From NCBI RefSeq assembly GCF_026343295.1, contig NZ_JAPELY010000001.1, positions 248,001-312,000 on the forward strand: DNA of 64,000 bases, written 5' to 3'. This document shows, in pieces, positions 52,130 through 61,002 of the stretch; within the stretch, counting starts at the first letter, position 1; the number at the start of each line of letters is the position of its first letter. The stretch is from Streptomyces sp. NBC_00083 (lineage in GTDB: Bacteria; Actinomycetota; Actinomycetes; Streptomycetales; Streptomycetaceae). Below the pieces are notes generated by a model that had not been told where the DNA came from, did no database searches, and worked only from the letters and a program-made list of their open reading frames with translations. Made by a program: the position numbers and the translations under genes.

Positions 52130-52325
52130 ACTAGGGGCGCGGGGAACTGCGCGAGACGCGGGCACGGTCCGCAGACGAAGGCCGGGGTTGCTGGGGCTCC
52201 GCCCCAGGCCCCGGGAGGCCCCACCCCACCCCTTCCCGAAACCCTCCGGGGGTTATGAACGGCTGAGGTTCAGGACCTGGGGCTCCGCCCCAGACCCCGT
52301 TCGCGCCTGAAGGGCGCTCGTCCTC
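52130..52325 (+). repeat. Composite intergenic repeat, copy B
   Basis: Modules in order: GGGGCGCGGGGAACTGCGCG, GGGGCTCCGCCCCAGGCCCC, CCCTTCCCGAAACCCTCCGG, then GGGGCTCCGCCCCAGACCCC and GCGCCTGAAGGGCGCTCG. The same order appears, inverted, in copy C at 62.7-62.95 kb; copy A has the last three modules. Confidence 0.85.
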
Positions 52326-52520
52326 AAACGCCGGACGGGCTGAAAGCGCGCTCGCCCTCACGCGCCGGACGGGCTGAGGGGGCGCTCGTCCTCAAACGCC
52401 GGACGGGCTGAAAGGGCGCGCTCGTCCTCAAGCGGCGGACGGGCTGAAAGGGCGCGCTCGTCCTCCGGCGGCGGACGGGCTGAAAGGGCACGCTCGTCCT
52501 CAAGCGGCGGACGGGCTGAA
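52315..52520 (+). repeat. Six tandem 34-36-bp repeats
   Basis: Units begin CGCTCG at 52315, 52349, 52383, 52419, 52455 and 52491. Each ends GGACGGGCTGAA. Units differ at a few central bases (CAAACGCC, CACGCGCC, CAAGCGGC, CCGGCGGC). One to two units of the same sequence lie, inverted, near 62700-62765. Confidence 0.85.
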
Positions 52521-52557
52521 GCGTGGCGCCCGGCGCCGGGATGGGACCCCGGCATCG

Positions 52558-55500
52558 TTACGACGCGCCCTCCCTCGGGGGGAGTGGGGGGCGTTGGCGG
52601 TTGGGGGTCGTCGTGTAGCCCGGTGGGGTGGACGCGGGGCGGGTGGTCAGGAGGTCCAGGGCCAGCTGGACCGCGTCGTCCAGCTGGGCATGGCGCCCCT
52701 CCGCCCAGTCCAGCGGCGTGCGCAGGATCTCCAGATCCGGCTCGACCCCGTGGTTCTCCACGGACCACCCGTACGCGTCGAACCACGCCGCGTTCATCGG
52801 CACGGTGATGACACTGCCGTCGCCCAGCGTGTGACGGCCCGTCATCCCCACCACCCCGCCCCACGTGCGCTGCCCCACCACCGGCCCCAGCTTGAGCAGC
52901 CGGAACGCCGCCGTGATCATGTCGCCGTCCGACGACGTCGCCTCGTCCGCGAGGGCGACCACCGGGCCCCGGGGGGAGTTGGAGGCGTACGACACCGCCT
53001 GGGCGTCCCGCGTCAGGTCCCAGCCCAGGATGCGCCGGGTCAGCTTCTCCACCACCAGCTCGCTGATGTGGCCGCCCGCGTTGCCGCGTACGTCGACGAT
53101 GAGTGCGGGACGGCTCACCTCCAGGCGCAGGTCGCGGTTGAACTGGGCCCAGCCCGAGCCGCCCATGTCGGGGATGTGCAGATAGCCGCACTTGCCGCCG
53201 CTCAACTGCCGTACCACCTCCCGCCGTTTGGCCACCCAGTCCTGGTAGCGCAGGGGGCGTTCGTCGACCAGCGGCACCACCGCGACCCGCCGCGAGCGGC
53301 CCTCGCCCTCGCTGGGGCGGAACGTCAGCTCCACCGTCGTGCCGCCGGCGCCCGCGAGCAGGGGATAGGGGCCCGCGACCGGGTCGACGGGGCGGCCGTC
53401 GACATGGGTCAGGGCGGCGCCCTCACGGATGCCCGCGCCCGCGAGCGGCGAACGCGCCTTGGAGTCCGAGGAGTCGCCGGGCAGAATGCGCCGGATCACC
53501 CAACTGCCGTCCCGGCAGACCAGGTTGGCGCCGAGCAGGCCCTGCGCACGCTGGTAGTGCGGAGGGCCTTCGTTGCGCCGGGCCGCGGTGACGTACGCGT
53601 GCGACGTGCCCAGTTCGCCCAGCACCTCGCGCAGCAGATCCGCGAACTCGTCGGGCGACGCCACCCGTTCGACGAGCGGCCGGTACTGGTCGAGGACGCC
53701 CGACCAGTCGATGCCGCACATCTTCGGGTCCCAGAAGTAGGAGCGGATGATGCGGCCCGCCTCGTCGTAGGCCTGGCGCCACTCCGACCCCGGGTCGACG
53801 TCGTGCAGGATGCGGCGCAGGTCGAGGTAGACCGTGGAGTCGTTGTCGCCCGGCTCGGTGGAGGGGACCGCGCGCAGTTCGCCCTCGTCGACCACGACGA
53901 GTCGGCTGGCGTCGCCGCTCAGCGCGAAGTGGTCGAGGTGGTCGACCAGTTCGGTCCTGCGCGCCTTGGAGATGTTGAAGTGTTCGAGGGTGGGGCGGCC
54001 CGAGGTGTCGGCCGGGTTGGCGAAGGTCTCGCCGAGCGCGCCGGAGATGGGCCAGCGCAGCCAGACCAGGCCGCCGCCGGCGACCGGGCGCAGGGCCGAG
54101 TACTTCGACGCGGAGACCGGGAACGGCGTCACCCGGTTCTCCAGGCCCTCCACCTCCACGGTCACCGTGCCGTCGCCCGAACCGTCCAGCGGATCGAGAC
54201 CGCCCGCCGCGGGCCGGCCGTCCGGCGAGAGCGCGAACGGGGACGGCGTCGCCGAGTTCAGCGGTACGAGGTAGGGGCGGCAGCCCAGCGGGAAGGACAG
54301 GTCGCCGGTGTGCACGTCGTACACCGGGTCGAAGCCGCGCCAGGACAGGAAGGCGAGGTAGCGGCCGTCGCTGGTGAACGCCGGGTTCTCGTCCTCGAAG
54401 CGGCCGTTGGTGACGTCGACGACGGTGCGCGCTCCCGGGCCCGCGATCCGCGCCATCTTGATCTGGCGCAGCGAGCGGCCGATGCCGGGGTGCGACCAGG
54501 TCAGCCACGCCCCGTCGGGGGAGAAGGCGAGGTCGCGCACGGGTCCGTTGAGGGAGCGGATCAGCTCGGTCACCTCGCCCTCCCCGGACACGGTGACGGA
54601 GGCGGGCGGCACCGCCGCCGCAGCCGGACCGGGGAAGGGGTCCGTCGTCCCGGCGCCGGACCCCGCACCGGGCCCCGCGCCGTCCGGGGCGGAGCTCGCG
54701 CCCCTGCCGTCCGGCCCCTCGCCGGAGCCGGCGTCCCGGTGCGTCCCCCCGTCGGGGTCCCGCTCCGTGTCGAGGCGCAGCCGGGTCGCGCCGGTGGGGG
54801 CCGCGACGGCCGCCGCTTCCTCCGTCACGTCGATGAGCAGGAGCCGGCCGTCGTTGGAGGCGATCGCCAGGCGTTCGCCCGCCGGGTCGGAGACCATTTC
54901 CTGCACGCGCCCGAGCCGGCCCGCCGCGAGGCGGCGCGGGCGGCGCTCGCCGCTCGCGCGGGGCAGGAAGGCGATCTCGACCGCGTCCTCGCCGTCCGCG
55001 TCCGTGATGTAGGCGACCTGGCCGCCGCTGCCCAGCATCTCGGGCAGCCGCACCCGTACGCCTGGGGTGTCGGCGATGGTGCGGGCCGGGCCGTCGCGGT
55101 GGGTGAGCCAGTACAGGCTGCCGCGCACCACGACGGCGCTGGCCCGGCCGGTGGTGTCCACGGACAGCGCGTCGACATGGTTGGCGGCCGGCACCTGGTA
55201 GCTGCGCCGCCCGGCGCGCGGCCCGCCGAGGCGTACGTCGAGTTTGCGCGGCACCGAGCCGGGGGTGAGCGTGTCCACGATCCACAGGTCGCCGGCGCAC
55301 TGGTACACCACGCGGCGGCCGTCGCTGGAGGCGTGCCGGGCGTAGAACGCGTCGTGGTCGGTGTGGCGGGTCAGTCCTGAGCCGTCCGGCAGACAGGAGT
55401 ACAGGTTGCCGACGCCCTCGTGGTCGGAGAGGAAGGCGATGCGGCCGTCGACGAACATCGGCGCGTCCAGGTGGCCGCCGATGTCGGCGAGGAGCCGCTC

Positions 55501-56052
55501 GCCGTGCAGCCACAGACGGCCGGTCGCGCCGCCGCGGTAGCGCTTCCACGCGGCCGGCTCGTGCGGCGGCTTGCCGGTGAGCAGCAGGGTGCGGCGCTCA
55601 CCGTCCACGTCGGCGACGGCGATGTCGGAGACCGGGCCCCACGGGAGCTTGCCGCCGGGGGAGCCGTCGGCGGGCACGCTGTAGGCCCAGGAGAAGTACG
55701 AGAACGGCTGGCCGTGCGAGGACACCGCGAGGATGTGGCCGTCCGGCGCCCAGCCGCACACCCGCGCGTCGGACGAGCCCCAGTAGGTGAGGCGCCGGGT
55801 CGGTCCGCCGGTCACCGGGGCGAGATGGATCTCCGGGTCGAGGCTGCGCCACGTCGTGTACGCGATCATGCTGCCGTCGGGCGAGAAGCGGGGGTGGCCG
55901 ACCTTCGTGCGGTCGACGGTCACCCGCCACGCCCGCGAGGGGCTGTGCCCGGCCGGCACCAGCGGGGCGACCCACAGGTCGTCCTCGGCGGCGAAGCACA
56001 GCAGGTCGTCGTGGAGGTGCGGAAACCTGAGGTACGCGGCGTCGTCACTCAC
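52558..56052 (-). CDS. Tricorn protease homologue (beta-propeller, PDZ, S41 peptidase)
   Basis: 1164 residues from GTG 56052. Two N-terminal beta-propellers with WD/TolB-like repeats (HPRFSPDGSMIAYTTW, DLAFSPDGAWLTWSHP) cover about 1-680. A C1 domain, a PDZ (IREGAALTHVDGRPVDP) and the S41 core follow. The catalytic Ser lies in DEATSSDGDMI, and RGNAGGHISELVVEKL supplies the oxyanion region. It degrades peptides released by the proteasome or other proteases. A low-complexity Gly/Ala/Pro/Asp insert of about 75 residues interrupts the propeller region near residue 425-495. The frame extends upstream without coding character. No signal peptide, so it is cytoplasmic. Confidence 0.9.
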   Translation of the reverse strand: MSDDAAYLRFPHLHDDLLCFAAEDDLWVAPLVPAGHSPSRAWRVTVDRTKVGHPRFSPDGSMIAYTTWRSLDPEIHLAPVTGGPTRRLTYWGSSDARVCGWAPDGHILAVSSHGQPFSYFSWAYSVPADGSPGGKLPWGPVSDIAVADVDGERRTLLLTGKPPHEPAAWKRYRGGATGRLWLHGERLLADIGGHLDAPMFVDGRIAFLSDHEGVGNLYSCLPDGSGLTRHTDHDAFYARHASSDGRRVVYQCAGDLWIVDTLTPGSVPRKLDVRLGGPRAGRRSYQVPAANHVDALSVDTTGRASAVVVRGSLYWLTHRDGPARTIADTPGVRVRLPEMLGSGGQVAYITDADGEDAVEIAFLPRASGERRPRRLAAGRLGRVQEMVSDPAGERLAIASNDGRLLLIDVTEEAAAVAAPTGATRLRLDTERDPDGGTHRDAGSGEGPDGRGASSAPDGAGPGAGSGAGTTDPFPGPAAAAVPPASVTVSGEGEVTELIRSLNGPVRDLAFSPDGAWLTWSHPGIGRSLRQIKMARIAGPGARTVVDVTNGRFEDENPAFTSDGRYLAFLSWRGFDPVYDVHTGDLSFPLGCRPYLVPLNSATPSPFALSPDGRPAAGGLDPLDGSGDGTVTVEVEGLENRVTPFPVSASKYSALRPVAGGGLVWLRWPISGALGETFANPADTSGRPTLEHFNISKARRTELVDHLDHFALSGDASRLVVVDEGELRAVPSTEPGDNDSTVYLDLRRILHDVDPGSEWRQAYDEAGRIIRSYFWDPKMCGIDWSGVLDQYRPLVERVASPDEFADLLREVLGELGTSHAYVTAARRNEGPPHYQRAQGLLGANLVCRDGSWVIRRILPGDSSDSKARSPLAGAGIREGAALTHVDGRPVDPVAGPYPLLAGAGGTTVELTFRPSEGEGRSRRVAVVPLVDERPLRYQDWVAKRREVVRQLSGGKCGYLHIPDMGGSGWAQFNRDLRLEVSRPALIVDVRGNAGGHISELVVEKLTRRILGWDLTRDAQAVSYASNSPRGPVVALADEATSSDGDMITAAFRLLKLGPVVGQRTWGGVVGMTGRHTLGDGSVITVPMNAAWFDAYGWSVENHGVEPDLEILRTPLDWAEGRHAQLDDAVQLALDLLTTRPASTPPGYTTTPNRQRPPLPPREGAS

Positions 56053-56149
56053 CCCCCAATGCTTTCCGCGGGGAGGGGGTGCGGCAACTTGTGGGAGGGG
56101 TTTATTCCGTTCCGACTTATCCCGTTCCGACACTTGTGGTCGAGAACAC

Positions 56150-56173
56150 AAGCGAAACGGTTCCGTTTCGCTT
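56150..56173. promoter_or_regulatory. Perfect palindromic TetR operator
   Basis: The arms AAGCGAAACGG (56150-56160) and CCGTTTCGCTT (56163-56173) are exact complements around TT. The site lies 49 bp before the TetR-gene ATG. A partly overlapping TTGTG-N8-CACAA element (56134-56151) has the spacing of a Rex or Crp site but lacks the inner bases. Confidence 0.75.
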
Positions 56174-56221
56174 CGGGCCGAGGTTACCTTCGTACGGTAC
56201 GCAAAAGGAGAGGAGGTCGAC

Positions 56222-56797
56222 ATGGCCGGCAGGCTCACCCCGGAACGCGAGGCAGAGCTCTACGCAGCCGTGCTCGACCTGCTGCGCGAGGTCGGTTACG
56301 ACGCCCTGACCATGGACGCCGTCGCCACCCGCACCCGCTCCAGCAAGGCCACCCTCTACCGCCAGTGGGGGAACAAGCCCGAGCTGGTCGCGCGGGCGCT
56401 GCGGCACAACAAGCCGGTCAGTCTCGCCGAGATCGACACCGGCTCGCTGCGCGGCGACTTCCAGGCGATGGTCGCCCGTGAGGACGACTGTCAGATGGAG
56501 AAGGACTCCGCGCTGATGCGGGGTCTGATGCGGGCCGTCCACGACCACCCCGAGCTGCACCAGGCGCTGCGCGAGGTACTGATCGAACCGGAGATCACCG
56601 GTCTCGACACGGTGCTGCGGCGTGCGGTGGAGCGCGGCGAGGTCAGCGCGGACAACCGCGCGCTCCCCTACGTCGTACACATGATGGTCGGCGCCTTCGC
56701 GGCCCGGCAGTTCATCGAGGACCGGCCGGTCGACCAGGCCTTCCTCGCCGACTACTTCGACGCCGTGGTCCTCCCCGCCCTCGGCGACCCGCGCTAG
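56222..56797 (+). CDS. TetR-family transcriptional regulator
   Basis: 191 residues with a strong AGGAGAGGAGG ribosome site. N-terminal HTH: AAVLDLLREVGYDALTMDAV, ATRTRSSKATLYRQWGNKPE. The C-terminal domain contains RGLMRAVHDHPELHQALREV and a TetR_C-like helical bundle. It most likely represses itself and the MmpL-type exporter 129 bp downstream through the 24-bp palindrome. The ligand is unknown. Confidence 0.92.
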   Translation: MAGRLTPEREAELYAAVLDLLREVGYDALTMDAVATRTRSSKATLYRQWGNKPELVARALRHNKPVSLAEIDTGSLRGDFQAMVAREDDCQMEKDSALMRGLMRAVHDHPELHQALREVLIEPEITGLDTVLRRAVERGEVSADNRALPYVVHMMVGAFAARQFIEDRPVDQAFLADYFDAVVLPALGDPR

Positions 56798-56926
56798 GCA
56801 CCCCAGCAGCACCCCCGCCCGGCGCTCCCCACGCAGTACCCGCCCCACCTGACGTACGCCGCTCTCGTCGTCGGGCTGGTTCCCCATGCCCTGCTGTTCC
56901 CACGACTCGACCGGGAGTACGCCCTC

Positions 56927-59149
56927 GTGGCCACGTTCCTCTACCGCCTCGGCAGGTTCGCCTTCCGGCGCCGCCGCTATGTCGCCCTGGTGTGGGTGGC
57001 GCTGCTCGCCCTCGCGGGCTTCGGCGCGGCGTCCGCCACCACCGCCACCTCCTCCTCGTTCTCGATCCCGGGCACGGAGGCGCAGCGCGCCTTCGACCTG
57101 CTCAAGGAGCGGTTCCCGAACGCCACGGCCGACGGGGCCACCGCCCGCATCGTCTTCAAGGCGCCCGACGGCCAGAAGATGGCCGACCAGGCCAACAAGG
57201 ACGCGGTGGAGAAGACCGTCGCCGGCCTGAAGGCGGGTTCGGACCAGGTCGCCTCGGTCACCGACCCCTACACCGCGGGCGGCGTCTCCAAGAACGGCCA
57301 GGGCCCGGTCGCGTACGTCCAGGTGTCGTACAAGGCCAACGCGATGCAGCTGACCGACTCCACCCGCGACGCGCTCAAGAAGAGCGGCGACGAGGCGAAG
57401 AAGTCGGGGCTCACCGTGGAGATCGGCGGTGACGCGCTCCAGGCCATGCCGGAGACGGGCTCCGGCGAGATCGTCGGTGTGGTCATCGCGGGACTCGTCC
57501 TGGTGATCACCTTCGGCTCGCTGGTGGCGGCGGGGCTGCCACTGCTCACCGCGATCATCGGCGTAGGCATCGGCGTCTCCACCATCACCGCGCTGGCCAA
57601 CGTGCTCGACCTCGGCTCGACCACGTCCACGCTGGCGATGATGATCGGGCTCGCGGTCGGCATCGACTACGCGCTGTTCATCGTCTCGCGCTACCGTGCC
57701 GAACTCGCCGAGGGCAGGGAGCGCGAGGAAGCCGCGGGACGGGCCGTGGGCACGGCCGGATCCGCGGTGGTGTTCGCCGGTCTGACCGTGGTCATCGCGC
57801 TCGTCGGCCTCGCCGTCGTCAACATCCCGATGCTCACCAAGATGGGCGCGGCCGCGGCCGGCACGGTCGTCATCGCCGTCCTCATCGCGCTCACCCTGAT
57901 ACCCGCGCTGCTCGGCTTCGCCGGCCGGCGGGTGCTCGGCCGCAAGGCCCGCAAGGCGTACGACAAGGGCGAGCAGGCCGCCGAGTCCAAGCCCAACATG
58001 GGCACCCGCTGGGCGAGCTTCGTGCTGCGCAAGCCGGTGTGGGTGCTGCTCGTCGGCGTCATCGGCCTCGGCGCGATCGCGCTCCCCGCGAGCTCGCTCC
58101 AGATGGGTCTGCCGGACGACGGCTCGCAGCCGACCTCCACCACCCAGCGCCGCGCCTACGACACCCTCTCCGAGGGCTTCGGGCCCGGCTTCAACGGGCC
58201 GCTCATGGTCGTCGTCGACGGCAAGGGCAGCAAGGACCCCAAGGCCGCGGCCGACCGTACGGTGGCCGAGATCAAGAAGCTGCCGGACGCCGGTCCGGTG
58301 ATGCCCCCGATGTTCAACAAGGACACCGACAACGACACGGCGACCATCACGGTCATCCCGAAGTCCAAGCCGTCCTCCACCGAGACCGAGGACCTCGTCC
58401 ACTCGATCCGGGACACCAGCTCCGCACTGAAGGCCGACACCGGCGCGAAGCTCCTGGTCACCGGCTCGACCGCGATGAACATCGACTTCTCGCAGAAGAT
58501 GAACGACGCGCTGCTGCCCTATCTGGCGCTCGTGGTCGGCCTCGCCTTCCTGCTCCTGATGGTGGTCTTCCGCTCGGTCCTGGTCCCGCTGAAGGCGGCC
58601 CTCGGCTTCCTGCTCTCCGTGGTCGCCGCCCTCGGCGCGGTCGTCGCGGTCTTCCAGTGGGGCTGGCTCGGCTCGCTCTTCGGCGTCCAGCAGACCGGCC
58701 CGATCATGTCGATGATGCCGATCTTCATGGTGGGCGTGGTCTTCGGTCTCGCGATGGACTACGAGGTCTTCCTCGTGACGCGGATGCGCGAGGCGTACGT
58801 CCACGGCGAGCGGCCGGGGCAGGCGATCGTCACCGGGTTCAAGCACGGCGCCCGGGTGGTCACCGCCGCCGCGGTGATCATGATCGCGGTCTTCTCCGGC
58901 TTCATCGGCTCCAGTGAGCAGATGATCAAGATGATCGGCTTCGGTCTCGCGATCGCCGTCTTCTTCGACGCGTTCGTCGTCCGCATGGCGATCGTGCCCG
59001 CGGTGCTCGCACTGCTCGGCGCGAAGGCCTGGTGGCTGCCGCGCTGGCTGGACCGGGTGCTGCCCAACGTCGACGTCGAGGGCGAGGGCCTGCGCAAGCA
59101 GGAGCAGGCCGGCGACGCCGACGGCGACCGCGAACTGGCGCGGGTCTGA
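56927..59149 (+). CDS. MMPL/RND-family exporter
   Basis: 740 residues from GTG, with GGGAG upstream. Twelve transmembrane segments in two halves, each with a large extracytoplasmic loop after its first helix. GLAVGIDYALFIVSRYR near residue 245 and GLAMDYEVFLVTRMRE near 610 are the MMPL signatures, whose Asp-Tyr pairs relay protons. Mycobacterial relatives export lipids; streptomycete ones are linked to lipids or antibiotics. Probably controlled by the adjacent TetR protein. The terminus is charged and acidic. Confidence 0.92.
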   Translation: MATFLYRLGRFAFRRRRYVALVWVALLALAGFGAASATTATSSSFSIPGTEAQRAFDLLKERFPNATADGATARIVFKAPDGQKMADQANKDAVEKTVAGLKAGSDQVASVTDPYTAGGVSKNGQGPVAYVQVSYKANAMQLTDSTRDALKKSGDEAKKSGLTVEIGGDALQAMPETGSGEIVGVVIAGLVLVITFGSLVAAGLPLLTAIIGVGIGVSTITALANVLDLGSTTSTLAMMIGLAVGIDYALFIVSRYRAELAEGREREEAAGRAVGTAGSAVVFAGLTVVIALVGLAVVNIPMLTKMGAAAAGTVVIAVLIALTLIPALLGFAGRRVLGRKARKAYDKGEQAAESKPNMGTRWASFVLRKPVWVLLVGVIGLGAIALPASSLQMGLPDDGSQPTSTTQRRAYDTLSEGFGPGFNGPLMVVVDGKGSKDPKAAADRTVAEIKKLPDAGPVMPPMFNKDTDNDTATITVIPKSKPSSTETEDLVHSIRDTSSALKADTGAKLLVTGSTAMNIDFSQKMNDALLPYLALVVGLAFLLLMVVFRSVLVPLKAALGFLLSVVAALGAVVAVFQWGWLGSLFGVQQTGPIMSMMPIFMVGVVFGLAMDYEVFLVTRMREAYVHGERPGQAIVTGFKHGARVVTAAAVIMIAVFSGFIGSSEQMIKMIGFGLAIAVFFDAFVVRMAIVPAVLALLGAKAWWLPRWLDRVLPNVDVEGEGLRKQEQAGDADGDRELARV

Positions 59150-59245
59150 CCCCGCCCCCCTGAACGCCGGGGCCCCTCGAACCGAGCGGCCGAGGGTCCC
59201 GGCCGACGCCAACGGCCTGTGGGGACGGGACCGCTGGCGCCACTC

Positions 59246-59276
59246 GGCCCCCCGTGCGCACCGCGCGCGGGGGGCC
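59246..59276. terminator. Terminator between MMPL and Ssg-like genes
   Basis: The 9-bp stem GGCCCCCCG/CGGGGGGCC (59246-59254, 59268-59276) lies between convergent genes. Confidence 0.7.
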
Positions 59277-59314
59277 TTCGCGTGGTCGTTGGGACGTGCT
59301 GCCGGGCTCCGCCC

Positions 59315-59722
59315 TCAGGGGCGGCCGGCGGCCGGTGACGGGGCGGCGCGCGCGTCGGTCGCGTAGGTGTGGCGCAGGAAACGCACCAGGGGCGAGCTGT
59401 CGAACTGGACGACGGCCACTCCGTCGGGCGAGTGGAATTCGAGCACCGTCTGGGCCCGGCCGCACGGCCAGACGCTGACATCGCCCCGGCTGGCCGGGGC
59501 GCGCAGCCCCGATTCGAGCAGCGAGCGCGGGAAGATCCACTCGTTGCCGCCGGGGAAGGCGAAGCAGACGGCGCCCGAGGTGTCGGCGGGGTCGTAGCGC
59601 ATGGCGACAGGGACGGGGTTGGAGAGCGGGGCGTCCGTGACGACGCGGGCTCGTGCGTGGTCCTCGACGGAGCGGCGGCCGGCGGTGTGGTCCTCGGCGT
59701 GGTCCTCGACTGCGGGGGACAT
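59315..59722 (-). CDS. SsgA-like sporulation/cell-division protein
   Basis: 135 residues from the ATG with GAGGAG seven bases upstream. The SALP core is visible: NPVPVAMRYDPADTSGAVCFAF, EWIFPRSLLESGLRAPASRGDVSVWPC, and SSPLVRFLRHTY. SsgA-like proteins, found almost only in sporulating actinomycetes, direct septum site choice and wall growth; SsgB recruits FtsZ. The 35-residue start is acidic/His-rich and not typical of SsgB, so this is another paralogue; which one cannot be told. It shares its 220-bp promoter region with cbiM. Confidence 0.85.
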   Translation of the reverse strand: MSPAVEDHAEDHTAGRRSVEDHARARVVTDAPLSNPVPVAMRYDPADTSGAVCFAFPGGNEWIFPRSLLESGLRAPASRGDVSVWPCGRAQTVLEFHSPDGVAVVQFDSSPLVRFLRHTYATDARAAPSPAAGRP

Positions 59723-59849
59723 CGATCGCTCCTCACCCTTGATGCTGTCGGATACCGGAATACCGGTTCGCGCTATTTGTTCTCCAATGTCCCATATTTC
59801 CTGAGGGAACCCCCAGTGAGTCGCCTTGGCACCTGGCGTCCGGACGCTT

Positions 59850-59866
59850 TTGCAACCGGTTCGCAA
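59850..59866. promoter_or_regulatory. Nur-like nickel operator upstream of cbiM
   Basis: TTGCAA-CCGGT-TCGCAA matches TTGCAA-N5-TTGCAA, the box of the nickel-responsive Fur-family regulator Nur in S. coelicolor, at 11 of 12 positions. A TATCAT -10 (59875-59880) follows 8 bp later, so a bound repressor would cover the -35 region. Confidence 0.65.
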
Positions 59867-59942
59867 CAGGGCACTATCATCAAACGGTTCTGCGCACGCC
59901 CGCGCAGGGAAGAGGGCGCCCACGGGAAATCGGAGTCCACCC

Positions 59943-61001
59943 ATGCACGTACCCGATGGATTCATCAACGCACCTGTATCGGCGGTCACAGGTGTGGTCG
60001 CCGCCGCTGCCGTCGCCGTCAGCCTGCGGGGCGCGCGCCGGGAACTCGACGAGAAGACGGCGCCGCTCGCCGGCCTCGTCGCCGCGTTCATCTTCGCCGT
60101 GCAGATGCTGAACTTCCCCGTCGCGGCCGGCACCAGCGGACACCTCCTGGGCGGCGCGCTCGCGGCGATACTCGTCGGCCCCTATACGGGCGTGCTGTGC
60201 GTGTCCGTGGTCCTGCTCATGCAGGGCATCCTCTTCGCCGACGGCGGCCTCACCGCGCTCGGCGTCAACATCACCGACATGGCGATCACGACCACCGTCG
60301 TCGCGTACGTCCTGTTCCGCGCCCTGGTCAAGGTGCTGCCCCGCACCCGCCGCTCGGTGACCGTCGCCTCCTTCGTGGCCGCGCTGCTCTCCGTGCCGGC
60401 CGCCGCCCTCGTCTTCACCGCGATCTACGCGCTCGGCGGCACCACCGACGTACCGATCAGCAAGGTGCTCACCGCGATGGTCGGCGTGCACATCCTCATC
60501 GGCATCGGCGAAGCCGTCATCACCGCGCTCACCGTGGGCGCCGTCATCGCCGTACGCCCCGACCTCGTGCACGGCGCCCGCGGCCTGACCGCGCCGCTCA
60601 AGCTGCGCGTGGGCGGCGCACTCATCGACGCCCCGGCCGCCCCGGCCCCGGTCCCGGCGGCGGCCCGCACCCGCTCCACGCGCAAGGTCTGGGGCTTCGG
60701 CATCGTCACCGCCCTGCTGCTCGCCGGATTCGTCTCGTTCTACGCCTCCGCCAGCCCCGACGGCCTGGAGAAGGTCGCCCACGACAAGGGCATCGACGCC
60801 AAGACCACCCAGCACGCCAGCTCCGACTCGCCGCTCGCCGACTACTCCGTCAAGGACATCGGCGACGCCCGCCTCGCCGGTGGCCTCGCCGGAGTGATCG
60901 GCGTCGGCGTCACCGTCGCCGTCGGCAGCGGCGTGTTCTGGGCGGTCCGCAGGCGCCGGGCCGAGCCGGCCGCCGACGAGCGCGCCCCCGAAAGGGTCTG
61001 A
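59943..61001 (+). CDS. cbiM: CbiM/NikM-type ECF substrate component fused to PDGLE domain
   Basis: 352 residues. It begins MHVPDGFINAPVSAVTG, the metal-capping start (free N-terminus and His2) of CbiM/NikM. About seven membrane helices follow, including GTSGHLLGGALAAILVGPYTG and DGGLTALGVNITDMAI. The C-terminal part (residues ~235-352) has a helix, the literal PDGLE motif, and a last helix, equivalent to the small CbiN/NikN subunit. It binds nickel or cobalt ions. The Nur-like box and the lack of a B12 riboswitch favour nickel. One base separates it from cbiQ. Confidence 0.92.
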   Translation: MHVPDGFINAPVSAVTGVVAAAAVAVSLRGARRELDEKTAPLAGLVAAFIFAVQMLNFPVAAGTSGHLLGGALAAILVGPYTGVLCVSVVLLMQGILFADGGLTALGVNITDMAITTTVVAYVLFRALVKVLPRTRRSVTVASFVAALLSVPAAALVFTAIYALGGTTDVPISKVLTAMVGVHILIGIGEAVITALTVGAVIAVRPDLVHGARGLTAPLKLRVGGALIDAPAAPAPVPAAARTRSTRKVWGFGIVTALLLAGFVSFYASASPDGLEKVAHDKGIDAKTTQHASSDSPLADYSVKDIGDARLAGGLAGVIGVGVTVAVGSGVFWAVRRRRAEPAADERAPERV

Positions 61002-61002
61002 C

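Larger units (their letters stand above)
52035..52557. other. 523-bp gene-free gap of repeats
   Basis: No gene. It contains composite repeat copy B and a six-unit tandem repeat, both listed separately. It lies between the convergent SDR and tricorn genes. Confidence 0.75.

Noticed and set aside
52315..52520. Possible CRISPR array
   Set aside because: Units are contiguous, with no unique spacers, and no cas gene is present.
59723..59942. Cobalamin riboswitch upstream of cbiM
   Set aside because: No B12-box-like sequence or long structured leader was seen in the 220 bp.
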